Shown here piece after piece: positions 8,364 to 18,031 of a stretch of 64,000 nucleotides of DNA; positions within the stretch are counted from its first letter, which is position 1; each line of letters begins with the position of its first letter. The DNA is from Bacteroidota bacterium. GTDB lineage: Bacteria > Bacteroidota > Bacteroidia > Bacteroidales > Dysgonomonadaceae. The notes beneath the pieces are model-generated. The model was not told where the DNA came from. It made no database searches and was given only the letters and a program-made list of their open reading frames with translations. The position numbers and the translations under genes are program-made. The stretch covers positions 1 through 64,000 of the forward strand of contig JAEWGM010000030.1 in the NCBI GenBank assembly GCA_023388315.1, given 5' to 3'.

Positions 8364-9665
8364 ATGAGACGATTAATTATACTTTCTTTACTCGCTTTTT
8401 TTGCTGCAAGCAGCATATCGCCACAAGAAAAATATGTGCCTACGGAAGAAAACCTGAAAAACCGTGAAGAGTTTCAAGATATGAAATTCGGCGTTTTCAT
8501 TCATTGGGGAATTTATAGCATGATGGCTGATGGCGAGTGGATTATGAACAATAAAAACATCCATTGGCAGGAATATGCCAAGCTGGCCGATGGTTTTTAT
8601 CCTTCGAAGTTCAACGCCCAAACTTGGGTGGCCGATGTAAAAGCTGCAGGAGCGAAATACATTTGCATCACCTCGCGCCACCACGATGGTTTTTCTATGT
8701 TTCACACTAAGCAATCCGATTACAATATTGTGGACGGAACGCCGTTTAAACGCGATATTATCAAAGAATTGGCCGATGAGTGCCACAAGCAAGGCATTAA
8801 ATTGCATTTTTATTATTCACAACTCGACTGGCGTCGTCCCGATTATTTCCCAATCGGACGCACAGGCCGCGGTGTAGGCCGCACAGAGCAAGGAAATTGG
8901 GATACGTATCACCAATTTATGATAAACCAACTCACGGAACTGCTGACCAATTACGGCGAAATTGGCGCCATTTGGTTTGATGGACAGTGGGACCAACCGG
9001 CCGATTTCGATTGGCGGCTGCGCGAAGTGTACGATCATATCCACAGTATCCAGCCCGGTTGCATGATCATCAGCAACCACCACCTAGCGCCACAAGAAGG
9101 TGAAGATGGGCAAACGTTTGAAAAAGATTTGCCGGGGCAAAACACGTCAGGTTATTCCGCGAATGCCGAAATAGGACAACTTCCGCTGGAAACGTGCGAA
9201 ACCATGAATAATTCCTGGGGTTACAACATTACAGACCTCAATTACAAGTCGGAGAAGGAGTTAATTCAGTATTTGATAAAAGCAGCGGGCAACAATGCCA
9301 ATTTGTTGATGAACGTGGGCCCGCGCCCCGATGGCACGTTTCCCGACATTGCCCGCCAACGATACCATGCGATGGGCGAATGGCTAAAAGTTTACGGCGA
9401 AACTATTTACGGCACGCGTGGCGGCTTGGTTTCTCCGCGAGATTGGGGTGTTACCACGCAAAAAGGAAACACGCTTTACGTGCATATCCTCAATCTAAAA
9501 GACAATGCGTTGTACCTGCCCTTGAATGGCAGAAAAGCCAAATCGGCCCGTGTGTTTGTGGATAAAAAACCGCTTAAATTCGCTCAGGACGCGGATGGCA
9601 TCTTGCTCAAACTCGATCGTGTGCCCGATGAACCGGATTATGTGGTGGAGGTGCAATTGAGATAA
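8364..9665 (+). CDS. Alpha-L-fucosidase, glycoside hydrolase family 29
   Basis: Exported enzyme that removes alpha-linked L-fucose from glycans with retention of configuration. Residues 1-20 form a signal peptide. The GH29 catalytic barrel spans about 30-340, with FGVFIHWGIYS at 42-52, the HHDGF motif at 106-110 and the nucleophile Asp206 in IWFDGQWD. A small C-terminal beta domain follows (350-433). The length of 433 aa is normal for the family. No SusC/SusD genes lie next to it, so it is not in an obvious polysaccharide-utilisation locus. The acid/base residue varies between GH29 subfamilies and is not assigned here. Confidence 0.95.
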   Translation: MRRLIILSLLAFFAASSISPQEKYVPTEENLKNREEFQDMKFGVFIHWGIYSMMADGEWIMNNKNIHWQEYAKLADGFYPSKFNAQTWVADVKAAGAKYICITSRHHDGFSMFHTKQSDYNIVDGTPFKRDIIKELADECHKQGIKLHFYYSQLDWRRPDYFPIGRTGRGVGRTEQGNWDTYHQFMINQLTELLTNYGEIGAIWFDGQWDQPADFDWRLREVYDHIHSIQPGCMIISNHHLAPQEGEDGQTFEKDLPGQNTSGYSANAEIGQLPLETCETMNNSWGYNITDLNYKSEKELIQYLIKAAGNNANLLMNVGPRPDGTFPDIARQRYHAMGEWLKVYGETIYGTRGGLVSPRDWGVTTQKGNTLYVHILNLKDNALYLPLNGRKAKSARVFVDKKPLKFAQDADGILLKLDRVPDEPDYVVEVQLR

Positions 9666-9820
9666 AAGTTCGCTTCGCGCAGGTAACGTGTCGTTTTTCT
9701 TCTTGTTTTAAACAAACGAAGATAATTTGTTAATAAACAGAATTCATTTACATAAAAGTAGTTAAGTTCCTGTTTTTAACGAACCATTCTTATTCTTTCC
9801 TTGTTACGAATTTACAGCTA

Positions 9821-10354
9821 ATGTTTAATTTTTTGAATGTCACACTTATGATATCCAATCCAATGCGCGTGTCCGGCTTGGCGATAATTGTGTTTTTTGC
9901 CTTTTCGCTTTCGGCCTTTTCTCAACAAAATAACGCCATAAAAGTAAAAAACTTTGAACAATTGAAACCACTTTTGCATCAGCAGAACGACACAGTGTAT
10001 GTGGTGAATTTCTGGGCAACTTGGTGCGCGCCTTGCATAAAAGAAGTTCCTTATTTTGAGCAAATTGCGAAGAAATACAAGAACGAAAAAGTGAAAGTAC
10101 TCATGGTGAGTATGGATTTCCCAAAACAACTGGAAAGCCGGCTAATTCCGTTTATCGAAAAGCAGCAAATGAAAAATGAAGTTATTCTGCTCGATGACCC
10201 TCGTCAGAACGACTGGATTCCGCAAGTGGACGAAGAATGGACCGGCGCGCTTCCCGCGACGTTGATTTATAAACAATCCGACCGGAAATTTTATCAAAAA
10301 GAATTTACATTGGAAGAGCTGGACCAAGCAATTCAACCGTTTTTGAATAAATAA
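9821..10354 (+). CDS. TlpA/ResA-like exported thioredoxin-fold protein
   Basis: An envelope thiol-disulfide oxidoreductase, 177 aa from the first ATG. The signal peptide core is at 18-34, followed by a thioredoxin domain with the WCAPC active site (Cys69, Cys72) and the cis-Pro near GALPATL. The start is uncertain: ATGs at 9848 and 9863 give a more usual short signal-peptide n-region (MRVSGLAIIV for the last), and 9863 may be the real one. It lies 36 bp upstream of a second thioredoxin-fold gene on the same strand, suggesting a two-gene redox operon. Electron donor and target are not identifiable. Confidence 0.9.
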   Translation: MFNFLNVTLMISNPMRVSGLAIIVFFAFSLSAFSQQNNAIKVKNFEQLKPLLHQQNDTVYVVNFWATWCAPCIKEVPYFEQIAKKYKNEKVKVLMVSMDFPKQLESRLIPFIEKQQMKNEVILLDDPRQNDWIPQVDEEWTGALPATLIYKQSDRKFYQKEFTLEELDQAIQPFLNK

Positions 10355-10390
10355 ATCGTTATAATTATCAACATTTTAAAACTTACAACA

Positions 10391-10990
10391 ATGAAAAAAC
10401 AATTCTTAACCCTAGCGTTTATGGCGCTTTCGCTGGCATTGTTTGCAGCGCAGCCGTTGAAGATTGGCGAAAAAGCACCTGCTTTCTCGTTAAAAGGCGT
10501 GGATGGAAAAACTGTTTCGTTATCGGATTACAGCAATGAAAAGGGCGTAATTTTGATTTTCACGTGCAATACGTGTCCTTATGTGGTTGCTTATCAGGAT
10601 AGAATCATCGCGTTGCATAATAAATTCGCGCCGCAAGGCTATCCCGTGGTAACCATCAATCCAAATGACCCGCAAGAATCACCGGGCGATTCTTTTGAAG
10701 CAATGAAGGTGAGAGCCGAAGAAAAATCGTTTCCCTTTCCTTATTTGTTTGATGAACAACAAACTGTGTTCCCGGCTTACGGCGCTACGCGAACGCCCGA
10801 AGTATTTTTGCTCGAAAACAAAGGCGGTGAATTTGTGGTGGCGTACACCGGCACCATCGATGATAACTCAAATGATGAAAGCGCCGTTGAAACAAAATAT
10901 GTGGACGATGCCGTAACCGCTGTGCTCGCCGGCAACACGCCTAATCCTGCTACCACAAAAGCCATTGGCTGTGGAATTAAGGTGAAATAA
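10391..10990 (+). CDS. Exported redoxin (AhpC/TSA-like thioredoxin family)
   Basis: A 199-aa periplasmic thioredoxin-like protein of the redoxin type. The signal peptide ends near residue 20, then GEKAPAFSLKG starts the redoxin domain; the active site is CNTCPYV with Cys59 and Cys62. This variant replaces the WCxxC of classical thioredoxins and matches the peroxiredoxin-like family found in many Bacteroidota. Two further Cys lie near the C-terminus (one in GCG). It is likely co-transcribed with the preceding TlpA-like gene and followed by an intrinsic terminator. Peroxidase versus reductase activity cannot be told. Confidence 0.9.
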   Translation: MKKQFLTLAFMALSLALFAAQPLKIGEKAPAFSLKGVDGKTVSLSDYSNEKGVILIFTCNTCPYVVAYQDRIIALHNKFAPQGYPVVTINPNDPQESPGDSFEAMKVRAEEKSFPFPYLFDEQQTVFPAYGATRTPEVFLLENKGGEFVVAYTGTIDDNSNDESAVETKYVDDAVTAVLAGNTPNPATTKAIGCGIKVK

Positions 10991-11051
10991 GATGTTAGAC
11001 TATTAGATTATAGACGTTCGACTGTTAGATAATAGATTTTTAGACGAATAG

Positions 11052-11080
11052 AAAAATGCCCTTTATGGGGCATTTTTTAT
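11052..11080. terminator. Bidirectional terminator shared by the redoxin and gtrA-like genes
   Basis: The stem ATGCCC/GGGCAT has a short loop, with A-rich sequence before and a T-rich run after it. It can terminate the plus-strand redoxin unit and, on the other strand, the GtrA gene. The GtrA stop codon (11063-11065) falls in the hairpin loop, so the terminator overlaps coding sequence. Confidence 0.7.
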
Positions 11081-11563
11081 TTTAAACGTGAATTTCTTTT
11101 GAGAAAAATAACTGAATATGGTGCAAATCACCGTTACAATCATTTTAGACGGAGTTGGGTAGATGTGTAGCACTTCCACTAACAATTTTAACCCGAAATA
11201 GTTAAGCAGTAGATTCACGCCCACCACGGCCATATATCGCACCAATTGTTGTCGGCCACGCAAATCGGAGGCGGTGAAAGTAACGTATTTCTGCAACAGA
11301 AAACCTGTGAAGAGCGTAATTGGAAACACAATCAACAACGCGGCGATGTGTGGGCTGATGGACATAAAACCCAGGTTGACAATTTGTTTGCGAAGGATAA
11401 AGTTGTAGGTGAGGAAATAAAGCACCCAATCGAACACCAAGTTGGCAGCGCCACTCACGCCATATCTGAAAAACTGAAGGCTCACGAAATGTTTGAAAGG
11501 CGGATAAAAAAAATCGATTATATTGCTGATAAACTTGCCTGTAAGTACTAAAAATCGTCGCAT
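11063..11563 (-). CDS. GtrA family membrane protein
   Basis: A 166-aa inner-membrane protein with four predicted membrane segments (about 35-55, 68-92, 108-128, 137-155) and the family pattern FRYGVSGAANLVFDWVLYF near the start and SYFSQKKFTF at the end. GtrA-like proteins are implicated in moving lipid-linked sugars across the membrane for glycosylation of surface polymers. No glycosyltransferase gtrB lies beside it, so its partner is elsewhere. It is convergent with the redoxin gene. Confidence 0.88.
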   Translation of the reverse strand: MRRFLVLTGKFISNIIDFFYPPFKHFVSLQFFRYGVSGAANLVFDWVLYFLTYNFILRKQIVNLGFMSISPHIAALLIVFPITLFTGFLLQKYVTFTASDLRGRQQLVRYMAVVGVNLLLNYFGLKLLVEVLHIYPTPSKMIVTVICTIFSYFSQKKFTFKIKNAP

Positions 11564-11605
11564 TGCTGTTTAACTGTCACTGAATTAATTTAGAATTGCT
11601 ATGAT

Positions 11606-12745
11606 TCAAGGAAGTAGCGTTTCTAATTTATTTACTTCTTGTTTTAATTGCTGTTTTGTTTTTTCGTCTTTTTCCGATGCGTAGGCTGCCCGCATATCGG
11701 GCAGATAATGCAGGTACTGCGTATCGGCAATGTATTTTGCCGCGCGAATTCTTACCGAGGCGTCACCATCGAAAAGCAGCCCTTGAATCCATCGTTTGGC
11801 GTCCCATGAATGCTTTGCCTGCAACCAATCCAAGGCGGCTATTTTTTCCTCGGCAGTGCCATACATAAACGTTTCGCGGTACGATGCCTCTTGTTTTAAA
11901 TCATCAATGGCCATTAAAATTTCCTTGTTGAAAATGTTGGGATTCACCACTTCCGGTTTATATTCTTTTATCGGTAAATTCAGTGTCCAGCGAACCATGC
12001 GCGGAATCATCCACATCATTCCCGGTGTTGCTTCGGGGTGGGCAATGGAACTGAAAACACGCCCTTTTCCGTAGGAATTAGCGGTGAAAAACGGTTTATT
12101 GTTGGTCATATTTGCCGGCGCGTTGCCTTCTTCGTGGACGTCGCTCTCCATGATTGCCAACGTGGTGTAATTGATTGTATCCGTTTCGTTTTTGACAAAT
12201 ACAGGCCCTTCGTAAAACATCACAAACGAGGTGTCGCGTTCCGCGATTTCAGGAAACCATTGTTTGCCCTCTTCGGTGAGCGTAAATTTGGCGATGCCGT
12301 GTCCACGATTATCGTGTTCAATGTCTATGGCTTGCGCGCCATTGAGTTGCAGACAGGCGTAATGGGGTGTGCTGGAGAAAAGATACGCTCCCGCGCAAAT
12401 ACCGACGGCTCCTCCTCCGCGCGCCACAAAATCTTTGAGGCGTTGTTGGTTCTCGCTTCCCAAATTCATGAATTGGCGGCTGCCACTTCCACCGGGAATA
12501 ATGAGCACGTCAATGGAATCGAGCACGTTGTTGGCAATATCGGCGGTGGTAATGGTGCGAACGTCCATATCCGCGTCTAATTTTACAGCCGCCACCGCTT
12601 CCCAAATGCAGGTTTGCGCGCCGCCGTATCCATCGAAAACGGCTACTTGCACTTTATTAATTTTATTTCCATTTTCAGTTTGGGTTTGCGTACATTGCGC
12701 AAAAACGAATAAGGCTAAAACGCTGAATAACAGATGTGGTTTCAT
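11606..12745 (-). CDS. BPL_N domain lipoprotein (glutamine-amidotransferase-like fold)
   Basis: A lipoprotein (lipobox FAQC, Cys18) with a domain like the N-terminal part of eukaryotic biotin-protein ligase, a class I glutamine-amidotransferase-like fold. The segment VAVFDGYGG starts the domain, LIIPGGSGSR forms the oxyanion strand, and GICAGAYLF carries the nucleophile-elbow Cys117. The C-terminal 110 residues are helical and HEAT-like. Function in the envelope is unknown; it is not a biotin ligase because the catalytic domain is missing. It lies 10 bp downstream of menA on the same strand, so probably the last gene of a proS-menA-BPL_N unit. Confidence 0.8.
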   Translation of the reverse strand: MKPHLLFSVLALFVFAQCTQTQTENGNKINKVQVAVFDGYGGAQTCIWEAVAAVKLDADMDVRTITTADIANNVLDSIDVLIIPGGSGSRQFMNLGSENQQRLKDFVARGGGAVGICAGAYLFSSTPHYACLQLNGAQAIDIEHDNRGHGIAKFTLTEEGKQWFPEIAERDTSFVMFYEGPVFVKNETDTINYTTLAIMESDVHEEGNAPANMTNNKPFFTANSYGKGRVFSSIAHPEATPGMMWMIPRMVRWTLNLPIKEYKPEVVNPNIFNKEILMAIDDLKQEASYRETFMYGTAEEKIAALDWLQAKHSWDAKRWIQGLLFDGDASVRIRAAKYIADTQYLHYLPDMRAAYASEKDEKTKQQLKQEVNKLETLLP

Positions 12746-12755
12746 TTAGTTTGTT

Positions 12756-13667
12756 TTAAATATTGATACAGATTACAAAGGCAATCGCAAGAAACAATCC
12801 GGCAATGGAAGTGAGTTTCAAATAAGGATCGAGTTCCTTGTCTTTTTTCTTAAGAATTTGGGTTAAAATTTGGAGTTGAAAGAGGAAAATTATCGCGTAC
12901 AAAAACCGATACAACGGCGCTGGTGCGTACATAAAGCTATACAAGAGAAAACAGGCAAACATACCGAAGGTAAGCAGCGTGTGATAAATTTTGGCGTTTT
13001 TCAAGCCTAGTTTCGATGCTACGGTAATTTTCCCGGAAGCACGGTCGTTCTCTAAATCGCGCATATTGTTCACATTGAGAATCATCGTGCTGATAAATCC
13101 CAACCCCACGGAAGGTAGTACCGATTGAAAGTCAAACGATTGGGTGTGCAGAAAATAGGTTCCGACTACCGCTACAGGCCCGAAGAAAAAGAAAGCGAAA
13201 AAATCGCCCCAACCGACATATCCGTACGCGTATTTTCCTAAGGTATAGAATATTGCCGACAGAATGCACACCAATCCCACACCTAACAAAATAAATACCG
13301 ACGCGTTTTGCACAGCCGTAACAACTAACACCAATCCAATGACCGCGACAATAAACGCCGTTATCAATACCGCCCTTTTCATTTGCGAGGGTGATATTTT
13401 TCCGCTTTGCACGGCACGTGTGGGCCCCATTCGCGCGCCGGTAATGTCGGTTCCTTTCAGGTAATCGCCTAAATCGTTGGCTAAATTGGCCAAAATTTGA
13501 ATGGAAACAGCCAACGTCAGCGCCAACAAAAAGGTGGTGGTGGAAAAGCGGCCTCCGTGCCATGCCAAGCCTGTGCCTAAAATTACACCGGAAATGGCCA
13601 GTGGCAATGTGCGAAGGCGAAAAGCGGAGAGCCAGTTTTTAATGTTATTTGTAAAAGATGTCTTCAC
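12756..13667 (-). CDS. menA: 1,4-dihydroxy-2-naphthoate polyprenyltransferase MenA
   Basis: Integral membrane UbiA-family enzyme that prenylates 1,4-dihydroxy-2-naphthoate to give demethylmenaquinone. There are eight or nine membrane segments; the first diphosphate-binding motif reads NDLGDYLKGTD and the second NNMRDLENDRASGK. No ATG fits the N-terminus: the frame opens with a TTG inside the end of proS (13691), and a GTG at 13667 lies 7 nt after the proS stop. I chose the GTG (303 aa), which keeps the conserved WLSAFRLRTLP near the start. It implies menaquinone-based respiration. It is tightly linked to proS. Confidence 0.92.
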   Translation of the reverse strand: MKTSFTNNIKNWLSAFRLRTLPLAISGVILGTGLAWHGGRFSTTTFLLALTLAVSIQILANLANDLGDYLKGTDITGARMGPTRAVQSGKISPSQMKRAVLITAFIVAVIGLVLVVTAVQNASVFILLGVGLVCILSAIFYTLGKYAYGYVGWGDFFAFFFFGPVAVVGTYFLHTQSFDFQSVLPSVGLGFISTMILNVNNMRDLENDRASGKITVASKLGLKNAKIYHTLLTFGMFACFLLYSFMYAPAPLYRFLYAIIFLFQLQILTQILKKKDKELDPYLKLTSIAGLFLAIAFVICINI

Positions 13668-13674
13668 GCTGGTT

Positions 13675-15156
13675 CTAGTACGCTCTTGCAAAAATCACTC
13701 GTTGCGCTGAAGGTTTTCCGGTAACCATACACTCGCCGGGCGTTTTATCGCCATCCATTGGGATGCAGCGGATGGTGGCTTTTGTTTCGTTTTTGATGAG
13801 CTCTTCGGTTTCGGGCGTGCCGTCCCAATGACAAAGCAGGAAGCCGCCTTTTTCGATTTCCTCTTTGAATTCTTCATAAGAGTTCACTTCACGTGTGACC
13901 GATGCGCGGTAATCCAAGGCTTTTTTGTAGATGTTGTCTTGAATTTCATCGAGCAGGTTTTTGATATGCTCTTCAATGCCATCGCACGAAAGGGTTTCTT
14001 TGGTCAGCGTGTCGCGCCGAGCCACTTCAACGGTGTTGTTTTCCAAATCTCTTCCGCCCATGGCCAAGCGTACGGGAACGCCTTTAAGTTCGTATTCCGA
14101 GAACTTCCAGCCGGGTTTTTTGTTGTCGGAATTGTCGTATTTCACGCTCACACCCAGTGCTTTGAGGCGTGAAACAATGCCGGCTACTTTTTCGTCAATC
14201 TGCTTTAACTGTTCTGCGTTTCTGTATATAGGAACGATAACCACTTGATACGGAGCTAATTTTGGAGGAAGCACCAGTCCGTTATCATCGCTGTGCGTCA
14301 TAATAAGCGCGCCCATCAAACGGGTGGAAACGCCCCACGATGTGGCCCATACATAATCGAGTTTTCCGGTTTTATCGGTGAATTGCACATCAAACGCCTT
14401 GGCGAAATTTTGTCCAAGGAAGTGAGAAGTCCCTGATTGTAATGCTTTTCCATCTTGCATCAATGCCTCAATGGTGTAAGTGTCGAGGGCTCCGGCAAAC
14501 CGCTCCGATGCCGATTTCACGCCTTTTACCACCGGCATTGCCATATATTTTTCGGCAAACTCGGCATACACGTTAATCATTTGAATGGTTTCATCAATGG
14601 CCTCTTGCTTGGTGGCATGCGCCGTGTGCCCTTCTTGCCAAAGGAACTCGGCTGTTCTTAAAAATAAGCGCGTGCGCATTTCCCAACGCACCACGTTGGC
14701 CCACTGGTTGATGAGCAATGGCAAATCGCGATAAGACTGAATCCAGTTTTTGTAGGTACTCCAGATGATGGTTTCGGAAGTGGGGCGAACGATGAGTTCT
14801 TCTTCCAGTTTTGCTTCCGGGTCAACCACCACGCCACTGCCATCGGGCGCGTTTTTCAACCGATAATGCGTTACCACGGCGCACTCTTTGGCAAAACCTT
14901 CCACGTGGTCGGCTTCGCGGCTGAGAAACGATTTTGGGATAAACAACGGAAAATAGGCGTTCACGTGTCCCGTTTCTTTGAACATATCGTCGAGTTGACG
15001 CTGCATTTTTTCCCAAATGGCGTAGCCATAAGGTTTTATTACCATACAACCACGCACGGCCGAGTTTTCTGCCAATTCGGCTTTAATAACCAAATCCAAG
15101 TACCACTGCGAGTAGTCTTTGCCGCGCGGAGTGAGTTCTTTCAATTCTTTTGCCAT
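13675..15156 (-). CDS. proS: Prolyl-tRNA synthetase, archaeal/eukaryotic type
   Basis: Class II aminoacyl-tRNA synthetase charging tRNA-Pro. The 493-aa length and the absence of the bacterial editing insertion mark the archaeal/eukaryotic-like form found in Bacteroidota. Visible features include the N-terminal [16 protein letters not shown], class II motif 2 with the [20 protein letters not shown] stretch near 158-177, an anticodon-binding domain with [10 protein letters not shown], and a C-terminal zinc-like domain ending FARAY. It is likely the first gene of a unit with menA. Motif 3 is not separately marked. Confidence 0.97.
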   Translation of the reverse strand: MAKELKELTPRGKDYSQWYLDLVIKAELAENSAVRGCMVIKPYGYAIWEKMQRQLDDMFKETGHVNAYFPLFIPKSFLSREADHVEGFAKECAVVTHYRLKNAPDGSGVVVDPEAKLEEELIVRPTSETIIWSTYKNWIQSYRDLPLLINQWANVVRWEMRTRLFLRTAEFLWQEGHTAHATKQEAIDETIQMINVYAEFAEKYMAMPVVKGVKSASERFAGALDTYTIEALMQDGKALQSGTSHFLGQNFAKAFDVQFTDKTGKLDYVWATSWGVSTRLMGALIMTHSDDNGLVLPPKLAPYQVVIVPIYRNAEQLKQIDEKVAGIVSRLKALGVSVKYDNSDNKKPGWKFSEYELKGVPVRLAMGGRDLENNTVEVARRDTLTKETLSCDGIEEHIKNLLDEIQDNIYKKALDYRASVTREVNSYEEFKEEIEKGGFLLCHWDGTPETEELIKNETKATIRCIPMDGDKTPGECMVTGKPSAQRVIFARAY

Positions 15157-15464
15157 TTTTTATATAGAAATTCTAAAAATATTGATGACTATTTTGTTTT
15201 TTTGAGACGTTCGTTTCACATCATTTCTTCTTGAATCCGAGACACAAGTTTGCGTTTTTTGAGACACAAACATTGCGTTTTTTATTATTTTGAGACGCAA
15301 GCATTGCGTCTCTACGGGAAATGATGAAACAGTTGTTAATTTAAGTGTGCAAAGATAAGAAATATTTGGGATTTACGATTTAAGATGTCTCATTTGAAAT
15401 GAAACGTGCCAGACGAATTTCCCAAATCTAAAATCTAAAATCCCAAATCCCAAATTTCCACATC
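15157..15464. repeat. Intergenic region with decayed palindromic repeats
   Basis: This 308-bp gap between proS and the beta-mannosidase has no gene. It holds a row of related units: GAGACACAAGTTTGCG at 15239, GAGACACAAACATTGCG at 15261, and the intact 21-bp palindrome at 15292-15312, identical to 4706-4726 and followed by the same TACG. The part nearest the beta-mannosidase (15370-15465) is a low-complexity string of AAATCTAAAATC and AAATCCCAAATC words like those in other gaps of the window. Confidence 0.7.
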
Positions 15465-18023
15465 CTAATACGTTTCCCTCACATGCTTCACCGTAACCGG
15501 TGTTCTTGCTGCGGCTTTGAGTTCGGGCGAGGTGATTTCAATCACTTTTTTCACTCCCGGCAACAAGTTCACGAAATTATCGGTAAACTTGGCGCCCATT
15601 ATCGGGATTTCCACAAAAACGTCTTTTGCCAATTTCTCGCTCGTGAGTGTAACGGTGTATTTGCCGTTTGCATATTTCACCGATGTGTTTACCGTGGTTT
15701 CCGGCAAGTTCAGTTTATTGGGCCAATAAAAGAAATAATCTTTCGTGGAAATTGTTTTTCCTTTGCTGTCCGTCAGCCAAGCGCGAATCATGGTGTTTGC
15801 CTTGTCTGCTTCGGAAACCATTTCCGAAACGTTGAAGGTTTTCACGATGTTGCTGGCGTTGGCTTCGGCCTGTACTTTTTCTTTGAACTCCTTTACCACG
15901 CCTTTGTTGAAATCGACTACCTGAACTGTGAGTTGCAAGTTATTTACATTGTGCAAATAATCGGACATGGTGTAGTAATTCAGTTGATTATCAGTGAATT
16001 TTACACCCAACGCGAGTGGCGCGAAAACATTGCGCATGCGGTAATGCTGCGCTTTCCAGTTGTCGTAATAATCGATGCTTGCCCACGATACCACCGGCCA
16101 GCTATCGTTTATCTGCCAATAGAGCGCGCCCATGCAATAGGGGCGCCCGCGGCGCATGGCTTCTACCGATTCTTCCATGCCGTTGCCTTGCATCACCAGC
16201 CCGATATAAACAAAATCTTCAAAATTTTTCGGTTCGTGATAATACATATCCATATATTTTTTGATGAGCGAATTGCCCGTAGAGGCTTTTTGGTGCACTT
16301 TCATCACTTCGCTTTCCAGACTCCATTGGTCTTCGGGCGCGAAGGAGCGAATGGTTTTCATTTCGGGGAACGATTGAAACCCAAATTCGCTGGCAAAACG
16401 AGGCAAGCGGTCGGCCATGGCTTCAAACGGAAGATGCCCGTACCACAATCCCCAGTCGTGCACGTCGCTGTAAGCAAAAGTTTCGGGTTTTCCCCAATTG
16501 GGAATGTAAGGCGAACCGTGAATGTAGCTGCGTGTGCCATCGAATTCGTTTACCAACGAGGGAATCAGTTCGCGGAAGGTTTTGTCGTATCCCTCAAACC
16601 AGGCCTGCATTACTTCCGGCGGATATTGTTTGTCCCAGCCCCAAAATTTCAGGCCTTCTTCCACTTCGTTATTCCCGCACCAAAATGCGAGCGACGCGTG
16701 ATTGCGCAAGCGCTTGATGTTGTAGATAGCTTCCGTTTTCACATTTTCCAAGAAATTGTCGTCGGACGGGTAAGGCACACAGCCGAAAATAAAATCTTGC
16801 CACACCACGATGCCTCGTTCATCGGCCAAGCGATAAAATTCTTCGCTTTCATAAATGCCGCCACCCCACACGCGAACGAAGTTCATATTGGACGCTTGCA
16901 AATTATCGAAAAATCGCTCGTAATAGGCTTTGTCTTGTTGCGTGGTTAAAATTTCGCCGGGGATATAATTGGCGCCTTTGGCGAATAACGGAATGCCGTT
17001 CACTTCAAAATAGAATGATTGCCCGTGCTCGTCCGGTTCTTGAACCAACCGAACGGAACGTAAACCAATCCTTTCCTTTTTTTGAGCAATCCGTTGTTTA
17101 TTAGCTGATATTGTCACCAAAAAATCATACAAATGCTGCTCTCCCCAATGAACGGGCATCCATCTTTTGGGATTTGCAATTTCTAAAGGAATGGAAACTT
17201 TGTTTTTTCCGGGCTGTAGCATTACCTCTTTTGAAACCGATTTTTTCGCTTCGCCTTTTATGCTGTATTCAATTTGAACGGTTGCCGTAACGGGTTCATA
17301 AGAAACAGAAAAAACTTCCACTTCGTTCTCAATTTTAGCCGACTGCTCTGTAACCGATATTTGTTTCACATAAAAATCATCGATGCGCGCCGTGTTGTAA
17401 AACGTGAGCGAAACCGGTTTCCAAATGCCCATTTGCACAATACGGATACCCCAATCCCAACCGAAATGATAGGGCGCTTTGCGGTTGTAAACACTCAGTT
17501 TTTCTTCGCGATGGTCGTTTCCCGCGGGATAATCGTAACCGGCGGACAAGCGGGCGGGCATCATCGATTGAATGGGCGAATAGAAACGGATATGCAAGTT
17601 GTTTTCGCCTTCCTTCAATTGGTTTTTTACCGAAATTTTGTGTCCCACAAACATATTTTCCGAACGTAGTATGCGCGAACCGTTTAAAAAGACATCGGCT
17701 TGCGTGTCTAAGCCTTCAAAAAAGAGGATGGCGTCGTCGTGAGCAAGTTGCGCGGCAGTTACGGTAAATGTTTTTTTAAAATCCCAGTCTTGGTCTTCCA
17801 CCCATTGCACCAGTTTTTCGTTGGTTCCGTAAAACGGGTCGGGCAATACGTTGTGTCGGATTAAATCGCGTTGTACAGACCCCGGAACCTCCGCGTCGTA
17901 CCACGTATCTTTACCGGTTTGCGAAAATTGCCAACCGCTGTTTAACGAAATGGTTTCTCCGTTGTTTTGCGCGAACGCCAAAAACGGCAACAGCAAAAAC
18001 GCCAAAAATGATAGCTTTCTCAT
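15465..18023 (-). CDS. Beta-mannosidase, glycoside hydrolase family 2
   Basis: Exported enzyme that releases terminal beta-mannose residues. The 852-aa product has a signal peptide (1-18), a GH2 sugar-binding domain (about 25-200), an immunoglobulin-like beta-sandwich (215-325) and a catalytic barrel (about 330-640). The acid/base is Glu453 in WCGNNEVEEG and the nucleophile is Glu546 in FASEFGFQS. The N-terminal LNSGWQFSQTGKDTWYDAEV pattern and the WVEDQDWDF segment are typical of beta-mannosidases rather than galactosidases or glucuronidases. It lies 8 bp downstream of a DUF1080 lipoprotein, so the two form an operon for glycan use. Confidence 0.94.
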   Translation of the reverse strand: MRKLSFLAFLLLPFLAFAQNNGETISLNSGWQFSQTGKDTWYDAEVPGSVQRDLIRHNVLPDPFYGTNEKLVQWVEDQDWDFKKTFTVTAAQLAHDDAILFFEGLDTQADVFLNGSRILRSENMFVGHKISVKNQLKEGENNLHIRFYSPIQSMMPARLSAGYDYPAGNDHREEKLSVYNRKAPYHFGWDWGIRIVQMGIWKPVSLTFYNTARIDDFYVKQISVTEQSAKIENEVEVFSVSYEPVTATVQIEYSIKGEAKKSVSKEVMLQPGKNKVSIPLEIANPKRWMPVHWGEQHLYDFLVTISANKQRIAQKKERIGLRSVRLVQEPDEHGQSFYFEVNGIPLFAKGANYIPGEILTTQQDKAYYERFFDNLQASNMNFVRVWGGGIYESEEFYRLADERGIVVWQDFIFGCVPYPSDDNFLENVKTEAIYNIKRLRNHASLAFWCGNNEVEEGLKFWGWDKQYPPEVMQAWFEGYDKTFRELIPSLVNEFDGTRSYIHGSPYIPNWGKPETFAYSDVHDWGLWYGHLPFEAMADRLPRFASEFGFQSFPEMKTIRSFAPEDQWSLESEVMKVHQKASTGNSLIKKYMDMYYHEPKNFEDFVYIGLVMQGNGMEESVEAMRRGRPYCMGALYWQINDSWPVVSWASIDYYDNWKAQHYRMRNVFAPLALGVKFTDNQLNYYTMSDYLHNVNNLQLTVQVVDFNKGVVKEFKEKVQAEANASNIVKTFNVSEMVSEADKANTMIRAWLTDSKGKTISTKDYFFYWPNKLNLPETTVNTSVKYANGKYTVTLTSEKLAKDVFVEIPIMGAKFTDNFVNLLPGVKKVIEITSPELKAAARTPVTVKHVRETY

Positions 18024-18031
18024 TGATGATT

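Noticed and set aside
12038..12580. 180-aa plus-strand frame opposite the BPL_N lipoprotein
   Set aside because: Antisense shadow with no recognisable motif or start signal; the opposite strand has a complete lipoprotein.
15483..16949. 488-aa open frame on the plus strand inside the beta-mannosidase gene
   Set aside because: It is antisense to a clear GH2 enzyme with intact catalytic residues. The His/Phe-rich translation has no domain and is a mirror of codon bias.
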